Positions 9,187 to 17,943 of a stretch of 64,000 nucleotides of DNA are shown here, one piece after another. The DNA comes from DAOUKH01 sp965261455 (GTDB lineage Bacteria; Chloroflexota; Dehalococcoidia; SHYB01). Position 1 is the first letter of the stretch; every line of letters begins with the position of its first letter. The stretch spans positions 2,852,001 to 2,916,000 of the forward strand of contig OZ253453.1 in NCBI GenBank assembly GCA_965261455.1. Direction: 5' to 3'. The translations under genes were made by a program, and so were the position numbers. The notes under the pieces were generated by a model. The model ran no database searches. It worked only from the letters and a program-made list of their open reading frames with translations, and was not told where the DNA came from.

Positions 9187-10026
9187 CTACCTAAACGGCT
9201 CGTCGCGTCGGCGGATGAACTCACGCAGGCCCAAGCCCTCGCGCTCGCGGTGCAGCTGCTTATGCTCGTCCCCAAAGTGGTTCGCAATCCATACCTCGGT
9301 GTGCTGCTCGTGGCTCGCGCGCCAGCCCATGCCGTCGAGCATGCGGTTGATGGAGCGCTTCGTGGCTTGGAGCGTGGCGGGCGGGGTCAGCGCGATCTTC
9401 TGCGCCAGCCGCATCGTCTCCTCGTCGAGCCGGTCGCGGGGGACGACCTTGTTCACCGCGCCGAGCCGCCACGCCTCCTCCGCTGTCATCGGTTCGCCGA
9501 GCCATAGGACTTCCTTGGCCTTCCGCACTCCCAGGTCCCACGGCTCCATGAGCACCTCGACTGCCGTGGAGCCCATGCGCACGACGGGGTCGGCGATCGA
9601 GGTGTCGTCGGCGGCGACGATGAGGTCGCACATCGCGGCCATCGCCCAGCCGCCGGCGATCACGTGCCCGTGCACCTGGGCGATGTTCGGCTTCTTGGTG
9701 TAGTGGATGTTGAGGAAGAGCCGCAGGATCTTGTGGACGAACTCGGCGACCTTCTCGGTGTCGCCCTCGAACCATTTGCGGGGATCCTCGGCGCCGAACG
9801 CCGTGGGGTCCCGCGGCAGTTGCTTCATATCGTGGCCGGCGGAGAAGGCGCGCCCGGCGCCCTTGATGATGACGACACGGACATCGTCGTCCTCGTCCGC
9901 CGTATGGAGGGCGTGATCCACCTCCTCTTTCAGCGCCTCGTTCTGGGCGTTGAGCAGTTCGGGACGGTTGAGCGTCACGACCGCCACGGGCCCGTCGATC
10001 TCGTAGAGAATGTTTTCGTAGGACAT
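9187..10026 (-). CDS. enoyl-CoA hydratase/isomerase family protein
   Basis: Crotonase-fold protein of 279 aa from ATG 10026, chosen because GGGGAGGGGC lies directly upstream; an earlier in-frame start at 10056 lacks this. Landmarks are VVTLNRPELLNAQN, GRAFSAGHDMKQL and VHGHVIAGGWAMAAMCD. The 3' half is strongly conserved with the downstream paralogue, including the shared LQATKRSINRMLDGMGWR segment. Follows a CoA-transferase gene by 45 bp. Confidence 0.89.
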   Translation of the reverse strand: MSYENILYEIDGPVAVVTLNRPELLNAQNEALKEEVDHALHTADEDDDVRVVIIKGAGRAFSAGHDMKQLPRDPTAFGAEDPRKWFEGDTEKVAEFVHKILRLFLNIHYTKKPNIAQVHGHVIAGGWAMAAMCDLIVAADDTSIADPVVRMGSTAVEVLMEPWDLGVRKAKEVLWLGEPMTAEEAWRLGAVNKVVPRDRLDEETMRLAQKIALTPPATLQATKRSINRMLDGMGWRASHEQHTEVWIANHFGDEHKQLHREREGLGLREFIRRRDEPFR

Positions 10027-10071
10027 GCCCCTCCCCTTCACTCCAACCAGGCTCACTCCAACCGGGCCACG

Positions 10072-11274
10072 CTAGACGAGGACTTCGTCTTTCGTCAATC
10101 TTGCCAGTTTCGCCTCGCTCTTGCCGAGCAAGTCTCGCAGAACGAACGCGTTATCGGCCCCGATGTTCGCCACGGTGCGGCGAATTCGAGCCGGCGTTCG
10201 TTCGAGTTTCCATGGATTCGTGAATGCCACGTTGCCGACGTCCATAGGTACGTCGGACTCGACGGCGAGCGGCCTGCGGTACTGAAGGTGCGGATTGTCG
10301 AGCTGGCCGCGGGCGTCGAGCACCGGATAGGCGGGCACGCCGGCGGCTTGCAGCCGATGGGTGAGCTGCCAGCGGTCGAAGCCAACCGTCCAGGCGGCAA
10401 CCGCCGCGTCGATCTCCTCCCAGGCACGGAGCCGTTGGAAGGCGTCGCGGTAGCGGCGCAGGGAGGTCCCCGCCGGGCCCATGCACCCCAACAAGGCTTG
10501 ATACTGGCCTTCGTTTTCGGCGGAGAGGGCGATCCAGTGGTCCTCGCCCGCGCAGGGATAGATGCCGTGGGGCGCGGTGGTGGGGGACCGGTTGCCGCGG
10601 AAGCCCATCGTCCGCCCATTCATGGAGTATTCGAGCACGGCCTCGGCGTCGAGCGCGAGCAGCGCTTCGCCCTGCGCGAGGTCGATCTGCTGCCCCTCGC
10701 CGGTCTTTTCGCGGTGGGCTAGCGCGGACATGACGGCGATGAAGCCGAAGGATGCCGCCAAGGGGTCGCCCTCGGCGGTGTCGGCGCGCGGCCAGGCCTC
10801 TCCCGGGTAGCCGATCAGGCTCGCACGGCCGTAGAGGCCGGAGAGCGACGGCCCCTGCGTCAGGCGGTCGCGCCAGGGGCCATTCAGGCCCGCGGCGGGG
10901 AGGGAGAGCATGATCAGCGACGGATTGGTCCGGCGGAGGGTCTCGTAACCGAGCCCCAGCCCCGGAAGGGTGCGAGGAGCGAAGTTCTCCACCACGACGT
11001 CGACGATCCGGGCAAGCTCGCGAACGAGCTCGACGCCTGCTTCATGGGACAGGTCGGCGCTGAGGCAGATGCGGTTGCGCAGGTAGTACGACGCCGCGTG
11101 CTCGGGCGGGTCGTCGGGGCCGAACTCGGGACGGCCCGCCATGATGGCGCGCCCCCGCGTCTCGACGCGAACGACCTCCGCGCCCATGTCGCCGAGCATA
11201 TGGACGCACAGCGGCCCCGCCCAGATCTGGCCGAGGTCGAGCACCCGCAGGCCCTCCAGCGCGCCGGTCCTCAT
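10072..11274 (-). CDS. CaiB/BaiF (family III) CoA-transferase, canonical Asp
   Basis: 400 aa family III CoA-transferase. ATG at 11274 overlaps the upstream stop (ATGA), and the protein begins MRTGALEGLRVLDLGQ. The catalytic Asp is seen in AEGDPLAAS, and the family segment VENFAPRTLPGLGLGYETL is present. The C-terminal domain includes WIALSAENEGQY. Downstream half of a second tandem pair; the upstream member carries Glu at the catalytic position. Probably transfers CoA to a substrate of the crotonase-family enzymes that follow. Confidence 0.9.
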   Translation of the reverse strand: MRTGALEGLRVLDLGQIWAGPLCVHMLGDMGAEVVRVETRGRAIMAGRPEFGPDDPPEHAASYYLRNRICLSADLSHEAGVELVRELARIVDVVVENFAPRTLPGLGLGYETLRRTNPSLIMLSLPAAGLNGPWRDRLTQGPSLSGLYGRASLIGYPGEAWPRADTAEGDPLAASFGFIAVMSALAHREKTGEGQQIDLAQGEALLALDAEAVLEYSMNGRTMGFRGNRSPTTAPHGIYPCAGEDHWIALSAENEGQYQALLGCMGPAGTSLRRYRDAFQRLRAWEEIDAAVAAWTVGFDRWQLTHRLQAAGVPAYPVLDARGQLDNPHLQYRRPLAVESDVPMDVGNVAFTNPWKLERTPARIRRTVANIGADNAFVLRDLLGKSEAKLARLTKDEVLV

Positions 11275-12527
11275 ACCACTCCCGCCCTGCTCAGAACGCC
11301 AAGCTCGTGCGGGCTGAGGCCAAGCATCCCGCAATAGACGGGCCGGTTGTCGGCCCCAAGGCGCGGCGCCGGTCCTGAGTTCAGCCCGCAGGCGGGAAGG
11401 CGGAACGGCAGGCCCGGAGCGTAGGCCTCGCCGCCCGGATAGCGCAGCGTCGCCAGGGAATTCCGGTCCCGTAGGTGGTCCGACTCCAGAACTTCGGCGA
11501 TGGTCTGCACCGGTTGGAAGGGGACCGGTAGACGTCCGAAGAGGTCGAAGAGCTCCGCCTTCGTCTTGGTCTCAAGCCATTGCATCTGCAGGGCGTCGAG
11601 CGTGTCGAAGCCGAGGTCTTCCTCAATGTACGGCCGGTCTAGGTTGTAGATGCGTGGGTCGCTCGTCCAGTCCTGCCCCTCCATCTCGTCGAGATACCGC
11701 TGCCAGTGACGCACCGAGGACGAAATGATGACCACGTAGCCGTCCTTGCACGGCAGGGTGACCCAGGGCAGCAGCCAGCCGTGATACCCCTGGCGCGGCG
11801 TGTCGCCGCCGAACCCGACGGTGATGGCCCCGCCGAACCGCACCGCGCGGAGGTCGCGGTGCGCGCCGACCAGCGTCGAGATCGATTCGAGCGACGAGAT
11901 GTCGATGCCTTGGCCCAGGCCGTCTCGCTCCCGGCTGTGGACTGCGGCGAGCGTCGCGGCGCACCCCTGCAGACCGCCCCAATACTCGGCCTCGCGGGCC
12001 GGCGGCGTGAGCGGCGCCCTGCCGGGGTCGCCGAGGTGGTAGGCGACCGAACCGGCGGCCGCTTGCAGTCCGCCGCCCAAGAACGAGGCGTGGGGGCCGT
12101 CGTTTCCGAAGACGCTTACCTGCGTCCAGATCAGGGCGGGATCGCGCGCCGCCTCGCCGGCTAGCATGTCGCGGAGGGACGCCGGCAGGGTTCCGTCGGT
12201 GACGACGACGTCGGCGCGCCGCGCGAGCGCCAGAGCCAGCCGTTCGCCGGAGCGGGGCGCAAGGTCGAGGGTGACGCTCCGCTTCCCGCCGTTGAGGTAG
12301 TGAAAGAGCCCGCCGCGCTCTGCATGAGGGAGGTCGTCTGGAAATGGGCCGTAGTCGCGCAGTGCGTCGCCGACGACCGGCTCCACCTTGATGACGTCGG
12401 CCCCAAGCCCGGCGAGGAGCTTGCCGCAGAACGGCGCCGAGATCTGCTCGGCGAACTCCACTACGCGGAGGCCCGCCAACGGCCGCGGTGCGTCGTCCAT
12501 GGTTATGCCCTCGCCGCCGTCCTCCAT
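11271..12527 (-). CDS. CaiB/BaiF (family III) CoA-transferase, Glu in place of catalytic Asp
   Basis: Family III CoA-transferase, about 418 aa. Start chosen at ATG 12527 (GAGGACCT upstream); ATG 12500, beginning MDDAPRPLAGLRVVEF, is equally possible. The Rossmann-like N-terminus includes QISAPFCGKLLAGLGADV. By eye alignment the catalytic position reads Glu in AREAEYWGG. It overlaps the next CoA-transferase by 4 bp, repeating the Glu-then-Asp order of the pair at 2,327-4,755. Confidence 0.87.
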   Translation of the reverse strand: MEDGGEGITMDDAPRPLAGLRVVEFAEQISAPFCGKLLAGLGADVIKVEPVVGDALRDYGPFPDDLPHAERGGLFHYLNGGKRSVTLDLAPRSGERLALALARRADVVVTDGTLPASLRDMLAGEAARDPALIWTQVSVFGNDGPHASFLGGGLQAAAGSVAYHLGDPGRAPLTPPAREAEYWGGLQGCAATLAAVHSRERDGLGQGIDISSLESISTLVGAHRDLRAVRFGGAITVGFGGDTPRQGYHGWLLPWVTLPCKDGYVVIISSSVRHWQRYLDEMEGQDWTSDPRIYNLDRPYIEEDLGFDTLDALQMQWLETKTKAELFDLFGRLPVPFQPVQTIAEVLESDHLRDRNSLATLRYPGGEAYAPGLPFRLPACGLNSGPAPRLGADNRPVYCGMLGLSPHELGVLSRAGVV

Positions 12528-12543
12528 AGGTCCTCGCACTGGA

Positions 12544-13815
12544 TCAGGACGGCTCCGCGTCGGCTTCGAGACGGGCCAGCATCGGCCGCAGCGCGCGGTC
12601 TTCGACGAGCGCCGCGCCGTTGCCGATGAGCGCCACCGCGTCATCGCGGCTTCTCCCGAGGAGCCCGCACACGACGTCGTCCCAGTCCTGCCCCAACAGG
12701 GGTGCGGCGCCGCGCGCACGCGCCGTTGACGCGTGAAAACGCATCGGCGAGTTCATCACGCGGACCGGCCCTTCAATGACCGGATCGTCGATGCCCACGA
12801 GCATCTCGCGGTCGTTCGTGTTGGGGTCGGCGACAATCTCGGGGATGTCGCGGACCTTGCCGCAGACCAGTCCCTTCGATAGCAGCAGTTCGATGACGTC
12901 TTGGATGGAGTCGAAGCTCGACACCCAGCCTTCGATGACGCGGTCGAGCTCCCGCTGATTCTCCACGCGGTCCATGCGGGTGGCGAACCGCTGATCGTGC
13001 TCGAGATCGGGCATCCCCATCGTGTTCGTCAACAAGGTCCAGGCACTGTCGCTCATGGCAGCGAGTACCATGAACCCGTCCCTGCCGCGGTAGACGTTCA
13101 CCGGCGCGTTGTCGGTGCGGGCGCTGCCCGACCGTGTCGGTTCGATGGCGCCGTCGCTGAGAAGGTATTGCTGAAAGGTGATCTCCTGCTGCCAGATGGC
13201 GCAGTCCATGAGCGCCACGTCGACATGCTCGCCGCGCCCGGTGAGGAGCCGGTTGTAGAGCGCGGAGACCGTGGCCCCGTAGGCGTGCAGTCCAGTGGTC
13301 GTGTCGCAATAGGCGTTCCCCGTCCAGGTGGGCGGGCCGTCGGGGTCGCCGTTAATCCACATCATGCCGCTGAGGGCCTGAATGTTGTAGTCGCCGCCGC
13401 GACGCTCGGAGTAAGGCCCGTACTGGCCGAACGCCGATATGGAGCAGAGGATTACGGAAGGGTTCAGCCGTCTGAGATCCGCATAGGCGAACCCCAGGTT
13501 CGCCATGACGCCGGGGCGGAAGTTCTCGACGACGATGTCCCCGATCGACACCAGTTCGTCGAGGACGGCTTTCCCCTCGGCGGTCCGGAGGTCGAGGGCG
13601 ATGTCCCGCTTGCCCGCGTTCTGCTGAATGAAGTAGCCGCTGCGGCCGTCGCGCTGGTGCTGAAAGGAACGGGTGTGATCGCCGCCGGGGGGCTCGATCT
13701 TGATGATCTCGGCCCCCAAGTCGGCCATGAGCCTGGTGCAGCTTGGGCCCGCTAGCCCCCGTGACAGGTCTATTACACGGACGCCTTGTAACAGTTCCGC
13801 GAGAGGTCGTTGCAT
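12544..13815 (-). CDS. CaiB/BaiF (family III) CoA-transferase
   Basis: 423 aa CoA-transferase starting MQRPLAELLQGVRVIDLSRG at ATG 13815. N-terminal LAGPSCTRLMADLGAEIIK, then VENFRPGVMANLGFAYADL. The catalytic Asp is visible in NAYCDTTTG. It is the first gene of a minus-strand run of three transferases and two crotonase-family genes, and it is divergent from the amidase operon. This suggests a shared promoter region near 13,816-13,888, although I see no clear -10/-35 pair there. Confidence 0.9.
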   Translation of the reverse strand: MQRPLAELLQGVRVIDLSRGLAGPSCTRLMADLGAEIIKIEPPGGDHTRSFQHQRDGRSGYFIQQNAGKRDIALDLRTAEGKAVLDELVSIGDIVVENFRPGVMANLGFAYADLRRLNPSVILCSISAFGQYGPYSERRGGDYNIQALSGMMWINGDPDGPPTWTGNAYCDTTTGLHAYGATVSALYNRLLTGRGEHVDVALMDCAIWQQEITFQQYLLSDGAIEPTRSGSARTDNAPVNVYRGRDGFMVLAAMSDSAWTLLTNTMGMPDLEHDQRFATRMDRVENQRELDRVIEGWVSSFDSIQDVIELLLSKGLVCGKVRDIPEIVADPNTNDREMLVGIDDPVIEGPVRVMNSPMRFHASTARARGAAPLLGQDWDDVVCGLLGRSRDDAVALIGNGAALVEDRALRPMLARLEADAEPS

Positions 13816-13888
13816 GACTGGGCCGAGATGATTGGGCGGGCCGGAGTGTAGACGCTACTATAGCAGCGTCATGAATACGGAGGACGAG

Positions 13889-14083
13889 ATGACCCCTGAC
13901 GAGATGACGCTAGACACCTTCCGGACCTTGGCCGCGGACGCCGGACTCGACGCCAACGACCCGCACCTGGCCGACCTCTACCCGAGCGTCGTGACCCTGC
14001 GGGGTGTGCTGCATAAGCTCCGCGCGGTCGAACTCGAAGATGAAGAGCCGGCGCTGGTGTTCCGGCCCGGGACGCCGTCATGA
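13889..14083 (+). CDS. small GatC-like protein preceding amidase
   Basis: 64 aa protein. ATG 13889 is chosen because GGAGG lies 5 nt upstream; in-frame starts at 13,832 and 13,871 lack this. The layout, with an acidic start, TLDTFRTLAADAGL, then a helix and VELEDEEPALVF, resembles the small helical GatC-type subunits that wrap around amidases. The assignment rests on position: the stop overlaps the amidase ATG by 4 bp. It may stabilise the amidase. The family call is an inference. Confidence 0.6.
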   Translation: MTPDEMTLDTFRTLAADAGLDANDPHLADLYPSVVTLRGVLHKLRAVELEDEEPALVFRPGTPS

Positions 14084-15495
14084 GCACCGACGACCTCTGC
14101 CATCGTCCGATTCCCGAGCTGAGCGCGCTGCTGCGCTCGCGGCAGGTCTCGCCTGTCGAGGTCGCGGCGTCCTTCCTCGACCGCATCGAGCGGGTCGAGC
14201 CCTCGGTCAACGCCTTCATCACCGTCGCCCGCGACGAGGCGACGCTGGCCGCAGAGCAGGCCGAGGCGGAGATGGCGCGTGGGGAGTACCGCGGCACGAT
14301 GCACGGCATCCCCGTCGGTATTAAAGACCTCTACGACACGGCCGGCATCCGCACGACCTCCGGCTCGAAGATCGAAGGCGACCGCGTCCCCACCGCCGAC
14401 AGCGCCGTCGTCGAGGGGCTGAAGGGCGCCGGCGCGGTCATCATCGGCAAGCTGATGATGACCGAGTTCGCCTTCGGGGAGCAGGGGCGTAACGCCCACT
14501 ACGGCGACGTCCGTAATCCCTGGGACCTCTCAAGGATGCCCGGCGGATCGAGCACGGGGTCGGCTGCGTCCGTCGCGGCGAGCGAGTGCGCCGCTTCCCT
14601 CGGGAGCGACACGGGAGGTTCGATCCGCGTACCGGCGGCGCTTTGCGGCCTCGTTGGACTCAAGCCGACCTATGGGCTGGTGAGCCGGCGGGGGATGACG
14701 CCGCTCTCGTGGTCGCTCGACCACGCCGGACCGCTCGCCCGCACCGTCGAGGGCGCGGCGGCGACGCTGCAGGCCATCGCGGGCCACGACCCGCGCGACC
14801 CGACCTCGGCGGACGCCCCCGTCCCGAACTACACCGAGCGCCTGACGGGAGAGGTGCGCGGTCTGCGGATCGGTGTACTCCGGGAGTATGTGTGGGACAT
14901 GATCGACCCAGAAGTCGAGCGCCTTGCTCGCGTGGCCTTCGATCAGGTGGCGGGCCTGGGCGTGGAGGTCGAGGAAGTCTCAGTCCCACGCCTGGAAGAC
15001 CTCGGACTGGCGATGAGCACGATCATCCCCGCCGACGCGGCGGCGGTCCATCGGGAGACGATCTTGCGGCGCGGGGCCGACTACGACCCGGTGACCCGGA
15101 ACCACATCGAGTCGGGGCTGTTCGTAACGGGGGCGGACTATTCGAAGGCCAACCAGCTGCGGGCCTCGATCAACCGCGACATCACGGAGGTCTTGGAACG
15201 CGTCGACTTCCTCATGACGCCGACCTCTCCGGTGACCGCGCCCTCCTACGAGGCGCCGGTGGTGACGCTCGGCGGCCAGGAGTTCGCCTCGAGGATGCTC
15301 CTTTCCAGGATCACCCGGATGTTCAACCCCGGCGGCCTGCCCACGGTCTCCGTCCCCTGCGGATTCTCCGCCAATGGCCTTCCGGTGGGGCTGCAGATCG
15401 TCGGACGGGCGTTCGACGACGCTGGAGTCCTCAACCTGGCGTTCGCCTACGAGCAGGCCGCTGGATGGCATACGCGGCGGGCGCCGCTGCAATAG
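14080..15495 (+). CDS. amidase (amidase signature family)
   Basis: 471 aa amidase-signature hydrolase. The Ser-cisSer-Lys triad is visible: Lys in GIPVGIKDLYDTAG (about residue 77), the Gly/Ser-rich GGSSTGSAASVAA (about 152-164), and the nucleophile in SDTGGSIRVPAALCG (about 174-188). Length and C-terminal half fit both GatA and stand-alone amidases. The absence of gatB in the window and the catabolic setting favour a stand-alone amidase that would release a carboxylate for CoA activation. Translationally coupled to the small protein upstream. Confidence 0.9.
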   Translation: MSTDDLCHRPIPELSALLRSRQVSPVEVAASFLDRIERVEPSVNAFITVARDEATLAAEQAEAEMARGEYRGTMHGIPVGIKDLYDTAGIRTTSGSKIEGDRVPTADSAVVEGLKGAGAVIIGKLMMTEFAFGEQGRNAHYGDVRNPWDLSRMPGGSSTGSAASVAASECAASLGSDTGGSIRVPAALCGLVGLKPTYGLVSRRGMTPLSWSLDHAGPLARTVEGAAATLQAIAGHDPRDPTSADAPVPNYTERLTGEVRGLRIGVLREYVWDMIDPEVERLARVAFDQVAGLGVEVEEVSVPRLEDLGLAMSTIIPADAAAVHRETILRRGADYDPVTRNHIESGLFVTGADYSKANQLRASINRDITEVLERVDFLMTPTSPVTAPSYEAPVVTLGGQEFASRMLLSRITRMFNPGGLPTVSVPCGFSANGLPVGLQIVGRAFDDAGVLNLAFAYEQAAGWHTRRAPLQ

Positions 15496-15568
15496 CTGCC
15501 CGCATCGGACACGTTGAGCGGTGCGGTAGACTAACTCGCGCCCCGATACTTTCGCAGGAGCAAGCTGC

Positions 15569-16759
15569 ATGCCCAGAAATGTCATCCAAGTCGACCCCGA
15601 CAAGTTCCCCTGGCTCGACCTTCGCCGCTACACGTTCTCTCTGGGGACGGAGAAGGACGGCGTCGCCTACGTATCGGGCCACACCGCGAGCACCTACGAC
15701 AAGGAGCAGCGGCGCGTCTGCTGCGCGGGCGACATCGTGGAGCAGTCCAAGGTGGCGTGGGAAAAGATCGGCGTCATCCTGGAAGCGGCGGGAATGACCT
15801 ACGACAACATCGTGCGCACGGTGGACTACATCACGCCGCCCGGCCTCGCCAAGTTCCGTCACACCGGGGCGGTCCGCGAGGAGTACATGGGCAAGAGTCC
15901 CGTGGCCTCGACCGGCGTGCTGGTGCACAGCCTGCTCCGGCCCGACGCCCTGATCGAGATCAACGTCATCGCCGCCAAGGGGAAGAAGGAAGCCGTTATC
16001 CCCCCCGGCCCCGAGTTCGAGCGCTTCAAGGAGCTGACCTATGCGCCCGCCGTCAAGGTGGACAACAAAGTCTGGCTCACCGGCGTCATCACGCTGGAGC
16101 CGAACGACACGGTGGCGCAGGCCGAGTGGTGCTACGACCGCATGGAGACGATCCTAACCGCCGCCGGCGCCTCGTTCGGCGACGTCATCAATACGATGAA
16201 CTACGTCGACCCGCAGGCCACCGTGACCTACCCCGACGTGAGGAAGCTGCGGGAGCAGCGCTTCGGCGGCGTCTATCCCGCCTCGAGCAGCGTCCACTTC
16301 CACCGCATGCTCTCGCCCCACGGCCACCTGGAAATTGAAGCCACCGCCGTGCTCGGCGGCGGGCGAGAGGAGATCGTGCCCTCTGGGTGGGAAGACTCCT
16401 GGCGCGAGATGACGGCGGCGCCGGCGGTCAAGAAGGGCAACCTGCTCTATATCTCGGGCCAGGCGTCGGTCGACCACAAGACGGGGGAAAGCTTGGTGTA
16501 CAAGTACGACCTCGCCGAGCAGGCCCGACAGGCCTACCGCAACGTGGCCGAGATCTGCGCGGAGGCCGGCGTTGGCTTGGACGACATCATGTACACGCTG
16601 GAATGCACCCCGCCGACAATGCAGAACGATATCCGCGGCCTCGCCGCGGTCCGCCGCGACGTGTTCGGCGACGACTTCCCCGCGGCCACCGGGCTCATGA
16701 TCCATCAGAACGCGCGGCCGGAGCAGGCCTTCCAAGTCGTCGCCGTCGCCGTCGTCTAG
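15569..16759 (+). CDS. triple RidA/YjgF-domain protein
   Basis: 396 aa protein built from three RidA (YER057c/YjgF/UK114) domains of about 130 aa each. Repeated landmarks are VAYVSGHTAS, VWLTGVITL and LLYISGQAS near the start of each unit, and DNIVRTVDYI, GDVINTMNYV and DDIMYTLECT in the middle. RidA proteins are usually single-domain homotrimers that deaminate reactive enamines; three domains in one chain could fold as a covalent trimer. The arginine that binds the substrate carboxylate in RidA is not obvious in all three units. Follows the amidase by 73 bp and precedes a crotonase-family gene by 35 bp. Confidence 0.85.
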   Translation: MPRNVIQVDPDKFPWLDLRRYTFSLGTEKDGVAYVSGHTASTYDKEQRRVCCAGDIVEQSKVAWEKIGVILEAAGMTYDNIVRTVDYITPPGLAKFRHTGAVREEYMGKSPVASTGVLVHSLLRPDALIEINVIAAKGKKEAVIPPGPEFERFKELTYAPAVKVDNKVWLTGVITLEPNDTVAQAEWCYDRMETILTAAGASFGDVINTMNYVDPQATVTYPDVRKLREQRFGGVYPASSSVHFHRMLSPHGHLEIEATAVLGGGREEIVPSGWEDSWREMTAAPAVKKGNLLYISGQASVDHKTGESLVYKYDLAEQARQAYRNVAEICAEAGVGLDDIMYTLECTPPTMQNDIRGLAAVRRDVFGDDFPAATGLMIHQNARPEQAFQVVAVAVV

Positions 16760-16794
16760 GGCGGGGCGCGGCGCCGTTCCGTTAGGGAGCATCT

Positions 16795-17601
16795 ATGGAC
16801 TACACGACCATCATCCTCGAAACCAAAGACCACGTCGCCAAGCTGACGCTCAACCGGCCCGACGTCCTCAACGCCATCAACGAGCAGATGTTCAAGGAGA
16901 TGACGCACGCCCTGCGCGCCGTCGCCCAAGACAGGGACGTGCGGGTCTTTATCCTGACCGGCGCTGGCCGCGCCTTCACCGCGGCCACCGACATCAAGGA
17001 GGAGCGCGGCACGACCGACCGGCTCTTAGGCGACCTAACGGAACTCGAGATCCTGACCTACATCCGCGACTATCCCCAGCAGGTGACGCTTGGCCTGCAG
17101 AACCTGCCCATGCCCACGATCGCGATGGTCAACGGTCCCGCCGTCGCCGACGGCTTCGACTGGGCCCTGGCCTGCGACCTCCGCGTTGGGAGCGAGAAGG
17201 CCCGCTTCATGAACGCCTTCCTCCAGATGGGGCTGGTATCCAACACCGGGGCGACCTGGTTCTACCCGCGGGCGCTCGGCGTCGGCAAGGCGCTGGAATT
17301 GCTCTACACCGGCGACTGGCTCGGGGCGGAAGAGGCCCGCGAGCTGGGCGTGCTCAACAAGCTCGTCCCCGCCGACAAGCTGGGGGAGGAGACGATGGCG
17401 CTGGCCCGCAAGATCGCCTCCAAGCCCCCCGTCCCCAACCGCCTCGTCAAGGAGATGGTCTACAAGGGGCTGAAGCAGGACCTCGCCGAACACCTCGTCG
17501 GCTCGGCCTACGCCGAAGCCTTCACGCTCACCACCAAGGACCACAAAGAAGCCCTCGCCGCCTACCTCACCAAGCGCGAGCCCCACTTCACCGGCGAGTA
17601 G
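16795..17601 (+). CDS. enoyl-CoA hydratase/isomerase family protein with altered oxyanion-hole loop
   Basis: 268 aa crotonase-fold protein: VAKLTLNRPDVLNAIN at the N-terminus, GRAFTAATDIKEE as first oxyanion strand. In the second strand the usual GGG reads ADGFDW (VNGPAVADGFDWALACD), so the oxyanion-hole glycine region is changed. This may indicate a different reaction within the superfamily. GGGAGCATCT stands before ATG 16795. Last gene of the amidase/RidA run. Confidence 0.88.
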   Translation: MDYTTIILETKDHVAKLTLNRPDVLNAINEQMFKEMTHALRAVAQDRDVRVFILTGAGRAFTAATDIKEERGTTDRLLGDLTELEILTYIRDYPQQVTLGLQNLPMPTIAMVNGPAVADGFDWALACDLRVGSEKARFMNAFLQMGLVSNTGATWFYPRALGVGKALELLYTGDWLGAEEARELGVLNKLVPADKLGEETMALARKIASKPPVPNRLVKEMVYKGLKQDLAEHLVGSAYAEAFTLTTKDHKEALAAYLTKREPHFTGE

Positions 17602-17616
17602 CGCGCGGGGCGACGG

Positions 17617-17907
17617 TTAGATGCCGAGTTCGGCGGCGAACTCCTCGAAGTCCCGGCCCTCGTCGGCCTCGTATTGCTTCACCGCACGCCGGAACGACTC
17701 CATCAACTCGGGGTCTTTCATGATCTCCAACGTCTCCATCAAGCCCTCGTAGTCGTCCCATGCCATGATCGCGAGAACGGGCTTGCGGTAGCGTCGCACC
17801 GCCACAACGCCCGGAGCTTCCTCAAGCTCTGCAACAAGCTGGCCCAGCGACCTCCCGGCGTCGTGAATCCCCATCTCACGAATTGCTTGCCCGCTCTTCG
17901 TGCCCAT
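17617..17907 (-). CDS. Phd/YefM-type antitoxin
   Basis: 96 aa protein with the Phd/YefM layout: an N-terminal DNA-binding strand-helix region (IHDAGRSLGQLVAELEE), the core RYRKPVLAIMAWDDYEGLME, and an acidic C-terminal tail (DEGRDFEEFAAELGI) expected to neutralise the toxin. It lies 36 bp downstream of a RelE/ParE-like toxin on the same strand, so the toxin comes first, the reverse of the usual order for this antitoxin family. Confidence 0.78.
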   Translation of the reverse strand: MGTKSGQAIREMGIHDAGRSLGQLVAELEEAPGVVAVRRYRKPVLAIMAWDDYEGLMETLEIMKDPELMESFRRAVKQYEADEGRDFEEFAAELGI

Positions 17908-17943
17908 ACTGCTCCTCCTAGTGCGCGCAGCGGTCCTCGCTAC

